The notes below the pieces were generated by a model. That model was given only the letters and a program-made list of their open reading frames with translations. It made no database searches and was not told the origin of the DNA. The translations under genes were made by a program, and so were the position numbers. This document shows positions 8,118-15,683 of a DNA stretch of 44,209 nucleotides, piece by piece. The stretch's first letter is position 1. Each line of letters opens with the position of its first letter. Origin of the DNA: Pseudomonadota bacterium (GTDB taxonomy: Bacteria; Pseudomonadota; Gammaproteobacteria; Burkholderiales; Sulfuriferulaceae); NCBI GenBank assembly GCA_021790515.1, contig JAJYHV010000057.1:1-44209 (forward strand). Direction: 5' to 3'.

Positions 8118-9827
8118 TCATTCATTGGTGACAGATTCGATTTCTTCCAGCGAGGTCAATCCCATTTTGACTTTATTAAGCCCGGCGCGGCGCAGGTCTT
8201 CTACGCCGTCTCGCCGCGCCTGATCAGCAATGTCGATGGAGTTTCCGTTGTTCATGATGATGCGTGTCATGGCATCGGTAATCGGCATGACCTGATAAAT
8301 GCCAACCCGTCCCTTGTAGCCGGTATTTTTGCATAATTCACAGCCAACGGCATGGTATGGTTGCCAACTGTCATCGAGTTCTTTTTCCTGGAATCCGGCG
8401 CGCAGCAGGGCGGGTTTGGGAATGTCGATGGGTTGTTTGCATTTGCACAGGCGACGCGCTAACCGTTGGGCGGTAACCAACATGACACTGGAGGCAATGT
8501 TAAACGGTGCGATGCCCATATTGAGCATGCGCGTCAACGTGGAAGGTGCATCGTTGGTGTGCAGGGTGGAGAGTACCATGTGACCGGTTTGAGCCGCTTT
8601 GATGGCAATTTCTGCGGTTTCCAGATCGCGGATCTCGCCGACCATGATGACGTCCGGATCTTGTCGCAGAAACGATTTGAGCGCGGCAGAAAAGGTGAGA
8701 CCGGCTTTCTCGTTGACGTTGACCTGGTTCACTCCGGGCAGATTGATTTCTGCCGGGTCTTCTGCCGTTGAAATATTGATACCAGGTTTGTTGAGTATGT
8801 TCAGGCAGGTATAGAGCGAAACGGTTTTTCCGCTACCGGTGGGACCGGTGACCAGAATCATGCCATATGGACGGTTGATGGCGTCCATCAAAAGCTTTTT
8901 TTGATGCTCTTCGTAGCCGAGCGCGTCGATGCCGAGGGTTGCGCTGGTCGGATCAAGAATACGCATGACAATTTTTTCGCCATATAGCGTAGGCAGCGTG
9001 CTGACACGAAAGTCGATGGCGCGATTGCGTGACAGCACCAGTTTCATGCGGCCATCTTGCGGTACGCGTTTTTCTGAAATATCCAGCTTGGAAATGACTT
9101 TGATGCGGGAAGAGAGTTTATCCCGGATGGCCAGCGGTGGTTGCGCCACTTCATGCAGAATGCCGTCCAGTCGGTAACGGATGCGATAGTATTTTTCGTA
9201 AGGCTCGAAGTGAATATCCGACACGCCGTCGTTGATGGCGTCCATCAGGATTTTTTGCAGATAACGCACGATAGGTGCGTCATCGATGTCGGTATCGGCT
9301 TCGGCAGGTTTCTGTTCGTCGCTGTCGGCAAAATCGAGCGCCAGTTCTTCCGCGTTGATTTCGGCCAGGACATTGGCATCGTGTTCGGTGATTTGTTGAA
9401 TCAGTTTGCCCAGTTTGTCGTCTTCGACGACGATGATATCGACCGCCAGATTGGTCTGGAATTTGACTTCATCGATGGCTTGCAGATTGGTCGGGTCGGA
9501 TACTGCCAATGACAGGCGGTTGCCGCGCAGATACAACGGTAATACGCGCCGGGCGCGCATTAATTTGGCTTCCAGCGCTTTTTTCGGGATGACTTCCGGG
9601 TCGATGGCAGACAGGTTCAGACAAGGGAAGCCGAATTCTGCCGCAGCGAATTCGGCCAGTTTGGCTGGCTTGATTTTTTTCTGGTTGATGACGCAACTGA
9701 CAAAACCATCTTCTGCCGTTTTGCTTTGATGCAGCAAGTTTTCAGCTTCTTCTTCAGTGAGCCAGCGCTGATTGACTAGTGCGCGAGCGAGTCCGGTCAG
9801 GGCGATCTGCGCAGGGGTGGCGGACAT
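8118..9827 (-). CDS. pilB: Type IV pilus assembly ATPase PilB
   Basis: Cytoplasmic hexameric extension ATPase of the type IV pilus. The 569 residues comprise an N-terminal MshEN/GspE-N domain (about 1-150), an acidic linker (about 155-185), and the secretion ATPase core. The core has Walker A GPTGSGKT at 328-335, an Asp box near MVGEIRDLETAE and a His box at GHMVLSTLHTND. A tetracysteine zinc motif, CKCKQP plus CELCKNTG, near residues 465-510 distinguishes PilB/GspE from the retraction ATPase PilT, which is absent here. Start ATG 9827. The 477-bp upstream region contains a candidate promoter and an inverted repeat, described separately. Confidence 0.96.
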   Translation of the reverse strand: MSATPAQIALTGLARALVNQRWLTEEEAENLLHQSKTAEDGFVSCVINQKKIKPAKLAEFAAAEFGFPCLNLSAIDPEVIPKKALEAKLMRARRVLPLYLRGNRLSLAVSDPTNLQAIDEVKFQTNLAVDIIVVEDDKLGKLIQQITEHDANVLAEINAEELALDFADSDEQKPAEADTDIDDAPIVRYLQKILMDAINDGVSDIHFEPYEKYYRIRYRLDGILHEVAQPPLAIRDKLSSRIKVISKLDISEKRVPQDGRMKLVLSRNRAIDFRVSTLPTLYGEKIVMRILDPTSATLGIDALGYEEHQKKLLMDAINRPYGMILVTGPTGSGKTVSLYTCLNILNKPGINISTAEDPAEINLPGVNQVNVNEKAGLTFSAALKSFLRQDPDVIMVGEIRDLETAEIAIKAAQTGHMVLSTLHTNDAPSTLTRMLNMGIAPFNIASSVMLVTAQRLARRLCKCKQPIDIPKPALLRAGFQEKELDDSWQPYHAVGCELCKNTGYKGRVGIYQVMPITDAMTRIIMNNGNSIDIADQARRDGVEDLRRAGLNKVKMGLTSLEEIESVTNE

Positions 9828-9968
9828 AAAGTACTTTCCGTGTTTTACTGATGGCGGGTTGGAAATTTACCGTTAAATCCGGATGGATTCAAGGGCGCGT
9901 TCAAAATTGTCTGTCATTAATTGCTGTCATCATGAATTGGTACTCTTTTGTCAGAGGCTCTCTGGCAG

Positions 9969-10012
9969 ATTGACGATATGTTTTTTACCGGCACCTCGGT
10001 TTTTTCGTCAAT
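9969..10012. repeat. Nested inverted repeat with flanking T runs upstream of pilB
   Basis: ATTGACGA (9969-9976) and its exact complement TCGTCAAT (10005-10012) enclose 28 nt. That interval contains two runs of six or more T flanking a smaller stem, ACCG (9987-9990) paired with CGGT (9997-10000). If pilB transcription starts at the candidate promoter near 10100, this structure lies inside a long pilB 5' leader about 140 nt before the start codon. On the plus strand the small stem followed by T's resembles a weak terminator. Sequence symmetry is seen directly; function is unknown. Confidence 0.45.
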
Positions 10013-10098
10013 CGAAATCAGTCCGTACTTGCCCGTTGTTCCGCATTTGTTGTTCTGTATGGAAATTTTATTTGGCGCATGCGTCATTGCGTCACATT

Positions 10099-10127
10099 TT
10101 TATAAAATTTCCCTGTAAAACATACAA
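10099..10127 (-). promoter_or_regulatory. Candidate sigma-70 type promoter for pilB
   Basis: On the minus strand TTGTAT (10127-10122) is followed after 17 nt by TATAAA (10104-10099). The -10 matches five of six consensus bases and the -35 three of six. It would give a pilB leader of about 260 nt. Moderately weak; a sigma-54 site was not found. Confidence 0.3.
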
Positions 10128-10242
10128 GGTCAGTAGCAGCGCAGATTTGCTTGCACAAAGACCAAGCCGATCATTCAGTGCGAATGATGCGCTGAGCGCG
10201 AATGTTTGTAAAGAGTGTTGTATCACCATTGTGCAAATTCGC

Positions 10243-10271
10243 TTTCCTGCCCTGATGGCTTGGGCTAGAAT
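10243..10271 (+). promoter_or_regulatory. Candidate promoter for aroE-mtgA
   Basis: TTTCCT (10243-10248), 17 nt, then TAGAAT (10266-10271), a good -10 with a weak -35. It would start transcription about 27 nt before the aroE GTG. Confidence 0.32.
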
Positions 10272-10304
10272 GGCGCATCAGTTTGATATTTCAGATGAAC
10301 CATT

Positions 10305-11129
10305 GTGCCAACTCTCTACGCTGTCATTGGACACCCGGTGGAGCATTCGCTCTCTCCTTTCATCCATGCTGCTTTCGCGGCGCAAACCGGACAGGATGTG
10401 CGATACGAACGCCTGTTGGCGCCTTTGGATGATTTTGCCGGTACGCTGGCGCAATTTCGTGCGCGGGGTGGTCAGGGTGCGAATGTGACGGTTCCGTTCA
10501 AACAGACCGCTTTTGCGCTGGCGAACATCCATCATCCGCGCGCGCGTCTGGCGCAAGCGGCCAACACTTTACTGTTCACGGAATATGGTCTGGAAGCCGA
10601 TAATACAGATGGCGCCGGGTTGGTGAATGATTTATGCAGGAATCTCGATTTTCATCCGGCAGGCACGCGTATTTTGTTGTTGGGTGCCGGGGGGGCTGCC
10701 CGTGGCGCTGCGGTGGCATTACTGGCCGAGCGGCCTGCGCAACTGGTCGTTGTCAACCGTACCACAGCGCGGGCGCAGGAATTGACGCAGCAGTTGTCGG
10801 GTCTGGGACGCATCGAGGCGCACGAGTTGGCACAATTGACCGGGCAGGCATTCGATTGTGTCATCAATGCGACAGCGGCGAGTCTGGCCGGTGAATCCAT
10901 TTTGTTGCCGACGGGGTTGTTTGCCGACGGCAGTCTGGCATACGACATGATGTATGGCGATGCTGCCAGCGCTTTTCTTGCTGTTGCGCGTGAACATGGC
11001 GCCAGTCGAATGTCTGACGGATTGGGCATGCTGGTCGAACAGGCCGCCCTGTCGTTTGCGCTCTGGCGGGGAGAGACACCGGAAACCGCTCCGGTATTGC
11101 AACAATTGCGCGCACGTTTGCGTGGCTAG
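10305..11129 (+). CDS. aroE: Shikimate dehydrogenase (NADP+)
   Basis: Reduces 3-dehydroshikimate to shikimate in aromatic amino acid synthesis. The 274 residues carry the shikimate-binding GHPVEHSLSP (9-18), catalytic lysine K66 in NVTVPFK, and catalytic aspartate D102 in NTDGAGL. The nucleotide-binding GAGGAARGA lies near 128-136, followed by the NRT (VVNRTTARA) motif that binds the NADP phosphate. The start codon is GTG 10305; no in-frame ATG precedes the conserved strand and the Shine-Dalgarno is weak. It is followed after 7 nt by mtgA, a pairing common in betaproteobacteria. Confidence 0.95.
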   Translation: MPTLYAVIGHPVEHSLSPFIHAAFAAQTGQDVRYERLLAPLDDFAGTLAQFRARGGQGANVTVPFKQTAFALANIHHPRARLAQAANTLLFTEYGLEADNTDGAGLVNDLCRNLDFHPAGTRILLLGAGGAARGAAVALLAERPAQLVVVNRTTARAQELTQQLSGLGRIEAHELAQLTGQAFDCVINATAASLAGESILLPTGLFADGSLAYDMMYGDAASAFLAVAREHGASRMSDGLGMLVEQAALSFALWRGETPETAPVLQQLRARLRG

Positions 11130-11136
11130 GCGCACG

Positions 11137-11826
11137 ATGCGGTATTGGCTGACACGGGGGCTATTGACGCTGCTGGCGGCGTTGTTGGGTTATCAATTAT
11201 GGTTGTTTGCCCATGTCTTGTGGTGGGTTGACCACAATCCGGATGTGACGGCGTTGATGCGGGAGCGCTTGCAACAAATGCGTCAGACCAATCCTCACGC
11301 ACAGCTTGTGCATCAGTGGGTGGGGTATGACCATATTGCCGGTTCGGTCAAACGGGCAGTCATCGCGGGCGAGGACAGCAATTTTCTGCATCATCACGGT
11401 TTTGACTGGGATGGCATCCAGCTTGCTGCCCGCAAGGATTGGCAACGGGGCAGAATTGTTGCGGGGGGCTCTACCATCAGTCAGCAGCTCGCCAAAAACC
11501 TTCTGCTCTCCGAGCACCGTACGCCGGGGCGTAAGCTGGAAGAAGCGTTGGTGACGCTCATGCTGGAGAAAACGATGAGTAAACGCCGCATTCTGGAAAT
11601 TTATCTTAACGTTATTGAATGGGGGAATGGGGTGTTTGGTGTGGCAGCGGCATCCCATCATTATTTTCATCTTGCCCCGGCTTTGTTAAGTAATAATGAC
11701 AGCGCACGGCTTGCTGCCATGATACCCAATCCGCGTTATTTTGATGACCACCGTAACAGTCGCTGGTTGCGTCACCATACTGCGACCATTGCCGCTCGCA
11801 TGGCGCTGGTGAGCGTCCCGCGTTGA
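11137..11826 (+). CDS. mtgA: Monofunctional peptidoglycan glycosyltransferase
   Basis: Membrane-anchored GT51 enzyme that polymerises lipid II into glycan strands without a transpeptidase domain. The 229 residues include one N-terminal membrane helix (about 7-30). The five GT51 motifs follow: EDSNFLHHHGFDWDG with catalytic E79, GGSTISQQLAKNL, RKLEEALVTLMLEK, KRRILEIYLNVIEWGNGVFG, and a C-terminal RLAAMIPNPRYF. Length matches the family. The gene starts 7 nt after aroE and is probably co-transcribed. About 112 bp of AT-richer, non-coding DNA follows before the next gene. Confidence 0.95.
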   Translation: MRYWLTRGLLTLLAALLGYQLWLFAHVLWWVDHNPDVTALMRERLQQMRQTNPHAQLVHQWVGYDHIAGSVKRAVIAGEDSNFLHHHGFDWDGIQLAARKDWQRGRIVAGGSTISQQLAKNLLLSEHRTPGRKLEEALVTLMLEKTMSKRRILEIYLNVIEWGNGVFGVAAASHHYFHLAPALLSNNDSARLAAMIPNPRYFDDHRNSRWLRHHTATIAARMALVSVPR

Positions 11827-11938
11827 ACGTATTGAAAAAGATTGAAAAAAGATGCATGGAGAGACATTGAACTGTCTTGCTCAAACAGCCGCTTCGGCGC
11901 AAAATCCAGACTTGAATTTCAGGAATGAAAGTTGACAT

Positions 11939-12388
11939 ATGTTCTATTTGCCTGTTGTCCGTCCGCTGTCGATGTTGCTGAATTTGGGGTTGTTGGCGGC
12001 ACTTGCTGTCAGCGCGGCGCACTGGACATGGGTGTTCTGGGCCCCTGCGACGACGGGTGCGCTATCGGTTGACAACGAAGTGATTGCCAACCCTGCCCAA
12101 TCCATTCTGGAGGCGCACCTGTTTCAGTTGGCCACGGTACCGACAGTAGCCGATGACATCGTGCTGGATGGCGTGTTTTCCCATGCGCCATCGCATGGCG
12201 GTTATGCTATTCTGACCGTTGACGGTAAAACGCAAACCGTCGCTGCGGGCGCACAATTGACACCAGAGTTGGTGCTGAAAGCGGTGTATCCGCACCACGT
12301 TGTGTTGACCAGACGGGGGGTGGACATGGTCGTCCCGCTGCATCATGTCGTCGTCGATGCCACGATTCCTGTCGTTTCCCGTTTTTGA
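11939..12388 (+). CDS. Orphan GspC-like inner membrane protein (T2SS C homology region)
   Basis: A 149-residue protein with one N-terminal membrane helix (about 12-35, ending in WTWVFWAP) and a periplasmic domain. That domain reads like the homology region of type II secretion protein GspC: LFQLATV, VLDGVFSH, GGYAILTVDGK, and VLKAVYPHHVVLTRRGV. The beta-strand spacing and the GYAIL...VDGK...V...G pattern are the main evidence. It ends right after the homology region, so the C-terminal PDZ domain of full GspC is absent, and no other gsp gene is in the window. Start ATG 11939. Its partner is unknown; a type IV pilus or a secretin elsewhere is possible. Family call is by eye and moderately confident. 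Confidence 0.65.
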   Translation: MFYLPVVRPLSMLLNLGLLAALAVSAAHWTWVFWAPATTGALSVDNEVIANPAQSILEAHLFQLATVPTVADDIVLDGVFSHAPSHGGYAILTVDGKTQTVAAGAQLTPELVLKAVYPHHVVLTRRGVDMVVPLHHVVVDATIPVVSRF

Positions 12389-12441
12389 TGATTGATACGA
12401 TGCTGAATTGACGTCATAACCGTTTGCAGGAAGAGCGCTCT

Positions 12442-12792
12442 ATGTTGATCGTGACGACGGAAAATGTTGCCGGCCGCCAGATAAAGAAAGTGCTGGGGCA
12501 GGTTTTTGGTGTGACGGTGCGTTCACGCGGGATAGGCGGCAATTTTCTGGCGTCTTTGCGCACCATACTGGGCGGCGAGATTGTCGAGTATACGGCCATG
12601 CTGGAAGAAGCCCGGCGTCATGCACTTGATCGTATGGCGCGTAATGCTTCGCTGATGGGCGCCAATGCGGTCATCATGATGCGTTTTGATTCCAGCGAAA
12701 TGGGTCAGATGATGAGTGAAATTGTCGCCTATGGAACGGCTGTCGTGCTGGATGAAGCATCGTCGTCCGGCGATCCGGTGTTTTTTAAATGA
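12442..12792 (+). CDS. YbjQ family (UPF0145) heavy-metal-binding-domain protein
   Basis: A 116-residue cytoplasmic protein of the YbjQ/DUF74 family, which forms pentamers in solved structures and has no established function. Seen motifs are the opening MLIVTTENVAGRQIKKVLG, the VTVRSRGIGG segment, GEIVEYTAMLEEARRHALDRM, and GANAVIMMRFDSSEM. ATG 12442 is preceded by AGGA and then a perfect 10-bp palindrome AGAGCGCTCT (12432-12441) that would place the ribosome site in a hairpin. An 8-bp palindrome TGACGTCA lies further upstream (12409-12416). It overlaps the next gene as ATGA and opens a chain of overlapping genes that runs to 16624. Confidence 0.85.
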   Translation: MLIVTTENVAGRQIKKVLGQVFGVTVRSRGIGGNFLASLRTILGGEIVEYTAMLEEARRHALDRMARNASLMGANAVIMMRFDSSEMGQMMSEIVAYGTAVVLDEASSSGDPVFFK

Positions 12793-13061
12793 AAAAGTGG
12801 GTTGTCGTGGCGCTGGCGGGTTTGATGTCGATTGGGGTGGCGCTGGCTTTGCTTGGTCAGCTGTCAGCGGTGCATTTGTTGTTGATTCCCGGTTTATTGT
12901 TGTTGGCGATTGTGTGGGAGCGCTCGACATATCGGCAGTCTTTGCGTGGCGACGGATTGGTGAAGACAGACGAGGTTTTCGAAGACCCGGAAACCGGGCG
13001 GAGGATGCGCGTGATGGAAAACCCCCTGACGGGTGATCGGTATTATGAAGAAGAGAAGTGA
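12789..13061 (+). CDS. Small membrane protein of unknown function
   Basis: A 90-residue protein with two closely spaced hydrophobic segments (about 4-22 and 27-43, together a hairpin). A basic, then acidic soluble tail contains EDPETGRRMRVMENPLTGDR. I do not recognise the family. The tail with its DPETG and NPLTG turns looks like a small cytoplasmic domain. It starts by ATGA overlap with the YbjQ-type gene and its own stop overlaps the GTG start of the histidine kinase, so the three are very likely translated together. That makes it a candidate accessory or membrane partner of the kinase, which itself has weak membrane segments. No function is assigned. Confidence 0.75.
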   Translation: MKKWVVVALAGLMSIGVALALLGQLSAVHLLLIPGLLLLAIVWERSTYRQSLRGDGLVKTDEVFEDPETGRRMRVMENPLTGDRYYEEEK

Positions 13062-14758
13062 CGCCATACCGTGATATCGTTAACGCCAGGCTGGTGCGAG
13101 AGGTCGTGATGGCGCAGGCAACGGGCCACGTGTGGCGTTATCGTCTGCCTTCCGTTCACAGAAGGTTTGTGCGCGGCGGATTGGGTGATGGGCTGTGGGG
13201 GTGGCTGTCGGCGGTGGTGATGGCGGCGGCGAAGATGGCTTTGGTGTGGCAAAGCGGGTGTGAACGACGTTTTCAGGCCGAGATTCGTTGGCGCAATCGT
13301 TTGTTGCTGCGGGAAATCGGTCGGCGACGTCATCTGGAAATGGCGCTGCAGCGCGCAGGTGAACAAGAAAAACATATTGGCGAAGCCAAAACCCGTTATT
13401 TGCGCACCATGAGTCACGAGTTGCGCACACCATTGAACAGTATCATGGGATATGCGGAGCTGCTATGGCACGATGCCCGCATACCCCCTCACCGTAAACA
13501 GGCCATCAAAACCATTCAGCAAAGCAGCGAGCATCTGTTGGCGCTGGTAGAAAATTCGCTCGATATCGCCAGTATTGAAAGCGGGCACTTGAAGTTGCTC
13601 AATCATCCGTTTGACTTTCATGTGTTGCTGGAACAATTGGTGCACATGTTTGCTTTGCAGGCGCGGGGAAAAGCATTACATTTTCAGTTTGAGGCCGATC
13701 GCGCATTGCCATTGCAGGTGAAAGGCGATGAACAGCGGGTAAGGCAGATATTGATTAATCTGCTTGGTAACGCTATCAAGTTTACTGAACAGGGTGAAGT
13801 CAGGTTTTTGGTGCGTTATCAAAACGGGCTGGCTGTATTTCTGATACAGGATTCGGGAATTGGTATTGCGGCAGAGCAGTTGCCGCGGTTGTTTGACCCG
13901 TTTGTGGCGCGGGGTGATGGACAATTCTCCGGGACGGGGTTGGGGCTTGGCATCAGTAAAATGCTTGCCGAATGTATGGGCGGGACGCTCGAATTGTCCA
14001 GTGCCGTCGGCCAGGGAACCCGTGTTGACGTGAGCTTGCCATTGTCGCAATGGTCGGCGCAGCAGGAGGTATTGTTGCTGCCGCAATTCAGGCACCGTCT
14101 GGCTTATGTGGGTGGACGCAGGTCGGTCTTGCTGCTCGATGACGCAAGGCTTGGTTATGCCTGGGTTGCAGACAGATTGTCCAGCATGGGGTTTGCGTTG
14201 GCGATACAACAGGCAGAAGCCTTTGTGGGTGGAGTGGGTGTCATACCGGATGTGGTGCTGTTAAATGGTGATTTGCCGGATCGGATGGCATGGCATGTGT
14301 TGCAGCATGTCCGGCAATGGGCATCAGGGGTTCCGGTGGCGGTAGTGTCGATATATGTGGGTGAAAACGATCGGCGACAAACGGAAATACATTGGCCGGG
14401 CGTCCAGTTTTTTCAGACGCCGCTTCGTTTTGAGGTGCTGTTGGACTGGCTGGGCGAAAACTTGCACTTGACTTGGGTGGCCGAAGCAGAATTGATGGAG
14501 GAATTTGTCGAGACACCCGTATTGTTGTGTCCACCAGAAAAGCTGTGCAGGGAATTGCAGGAACTGCTGGAGTTGGGGCATACTCGCGGTATCGCCGATA
14601 AACTCGATGAAATCGAAGCATCAGGGGAGGATTATGCCGGTTTTGTGCGCACTATGCGCGGATTTTTGCGGAATTTTGCTTTTGATGCCATGAAACGGTT
14701 GTTGGCAGAAAACATGACGGGAATCGTATCCGGGGAGAAAATGGGTGGTTGTCAGTAA
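13058..14758 (+). CDS. Hybrid sensor histidine kinase with a degenerate receiver domain
   Basis: A 566-residue kinase. One hydrophobic stretch (about 42-65) may anchor it; no sensor domain is recognisable in the short N-terminus. A coiled region (about 75-112) leads to the HisKA helix with phospho-acceptor H120 in MSHELRTPLNS. The ATPase domain has N box ILINLLGNAIKF, DSGIGIA and GTGLGLGISK. Residues about 355-465 fold like a receiver with the acidic pair D361/D362, but the phospho-acceptor position is N403 (VVLLNGDLP) and the conserved lysine before Pro is T454. It is therefore probably a pseudo-receiver. A helical tail of about 90 residues follows. The start is GTG 13058, overlapping the previous stop, with GAAGAAGAGAAG upstream. 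It overlaps the response regulator gene by 14 nt. Confidence 0.92.
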   Translation: MTPYRDIVNARLVREVVMAQATGHVWRYRLPSVHRRFVRGGLGDGLWGWLSAVVMAAAKMALVWQSGCERRFQAEIRWRNRLLLREIGRRRHLEMALQRAGEQEKHIGEAKTRYLRTMSHELRTPLNSIMGYAELLWHDARIPPHRKQAIKTIQQSSEHLLALVENSLDIASIESGHLKLLNHPFDFHVLLEQLVHMFALQARGKALHFQFEADRALPLQVKGDEQRVRQILINLLGNAIKFTEQGEVRFLVRYQNGLAVFLIQDSGIGIAAEQLPRLFDPFVARGDGQFSGTGLGLGISKMLAECMGGTLELSSAVGQGTRVDVSLPLSQWSAQQEVLLLPQFRHRLAYVGGRRSVLLLDDARLGYAWVADRLSSMGFALAIQQAEAFVGGVGVIPDVVLLNGDLPDRMAWHVLQHVRQWASGVPVAVVSIYVGENDRRQTEIHWPGVQFFQTPLRFEVLLDWLGENLHLTWVAEAELMEEFVETPVLLCPPEKLCRELQELLELGHTRGIADKLDEIEASGEDYAGFVRTMRGFLRNFAFDAMKRLLAENMTGIVSGEKMGGCQ

Positions 14759-15683
14759 CACGCAGGCATTGCAGCCCGTGATAAAAATCCTGATTGTGGA
14801 TGATGTGCCGGAAAATCTGGCCCTGTTGCATGAAACGCTCGATGCCTCCGGTTGCGAGGTGTATGTGGCAACCAATGGTGAGTCAGCCCTGCATGTGGTG
14901 GAGAAAATCTTGCCTGACGCGATACTGCTGGATGTGGTCATGCCGGGCATGGATGGCTTTGAGGTGTGTCGCCGGTTACGGGAAAATGTGCTGACCCGCG
15001 ACTTGCCGGTTATTTTCATGACGGGTTTGGCTGAAACGGATGACGTGGTGGCAGGATTTGCCGCCGGCGGGACGGATTATGTGACCAAACCGGTGCGTGT
15101 GGGTGAGGTCATGGCGCGTATCAATGCCCATGTCCGGCGTGCACGCCAGTTTTGTGAATCGTGCTCTGTGCTGGATGCGATGGGGCAGGCTGTGTTCGTC
15201 ATGAATGGTTTGACCGGACAAATCCATTGGCAGACACCAATGACGCGCCGTTTTTGGCGTGCCGAGGAAGAGGATATCTGGCGCCAACAATTGCTCGATT
15301 GGCTGCTCGATAATCTGGCCGATAATGAAGATGGCGGTAATGGGGCTGTTGCGCTCAAACTGAATTGGCAGAATGGTTATTTGGTGTTCAACGTGATTGA
15401 ACGCACCAGCAGCGGTGATTGGATGATTGGCGTCCGCGAAGACAATCCGCAGCAAATGATTGACGCGTTGTTGCGTACACTCAGGTTGACGCCGCGTGAG
15501 GCGGAAGTTCTGTATTGGGTGATGTGCGGCAAAACCAATCGTGATATCAGCGAGGTGCTGGGCAGCAGTCCGCGAACGGTGGATAAGCATCTGGAGCATA
15601 TTTTCGTCAAACTGGATGTGGAGACACGCACGGCCGCTGTTTCGTTGGCGTTGAACCGTTTGGGATTGATGGGAACGTCATGA
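14745..15683 (+). CDS. LuxR-type response regulator with an extra middle domain
   Basis: A 312-residue DNA-binding response regulator. The receiver domain (about 12-130) is intact: D19/D20 acidic pair, phospho-acceptor D63 in LLDVVMPGMDG, T93 and K115 in TKP. The middle segment (about 140-235: VLDAMGQAVFVMNGLTGQIHW...) resembles a small PAS-like fold by its strand pattern. The C-terminal LuxR helix-turn-helix (about 245-305) reads LTPREAEVLYWVMCGKTNRDI then RTVDKHLEHIFVKLDVETRTAA. Start GTG 14745 lies inside the kinase gene, giving tight coupling, so the kinase is the likely phosphodonor. The stop overlaps the nucleotidase start. The PAS-like label is an inference; the receiver and HTH are clear. 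Confidence 0.93.
   Translation: MVVSNTQALQPVIKILIVDDVPENLALLHETLDASGCEVYVATNGESALHVVEKILPDAILLDVVMPGMDGFEVCRRLRENVLTRDLPVIFMTGLAETDDVVAGFAAGGTDYVTKPVRVGEVMARINAHVRRARQFCESCSVLDAMGQAVFVMNGLTGQIHWQTPMTRRFWRAEEEDIWRQQLLDWLLDNLADNEDGGNGAVALKLNWQNGYLVFNVIERTSSGDWMIGVREDNPQQMIDALLRTLRLTPREAEVLYWVMCGKTNRDISEVLGSSPRTVDKHLEHIFVKLDVETRTAAVSLALNRLGLMGTS

Larger units (their letters stand above)
9828..10304. other. 477-bp non-coding divergent region between pilB and aroE
   Basis: No ORF here shows coding character. The stretch is more AT-rich than its neighbours and holds a 44-nt nested inverted repeat (9969-10012), a possible minus-strand promoter for pilB (10099-10127) and a possible plus-strand promoter for aroE (10243-10271). 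It is long for a simple divergent promoter region in this dense genome. No tRNA or other recognisable structured RNA was seen. Confidence 0.6.
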
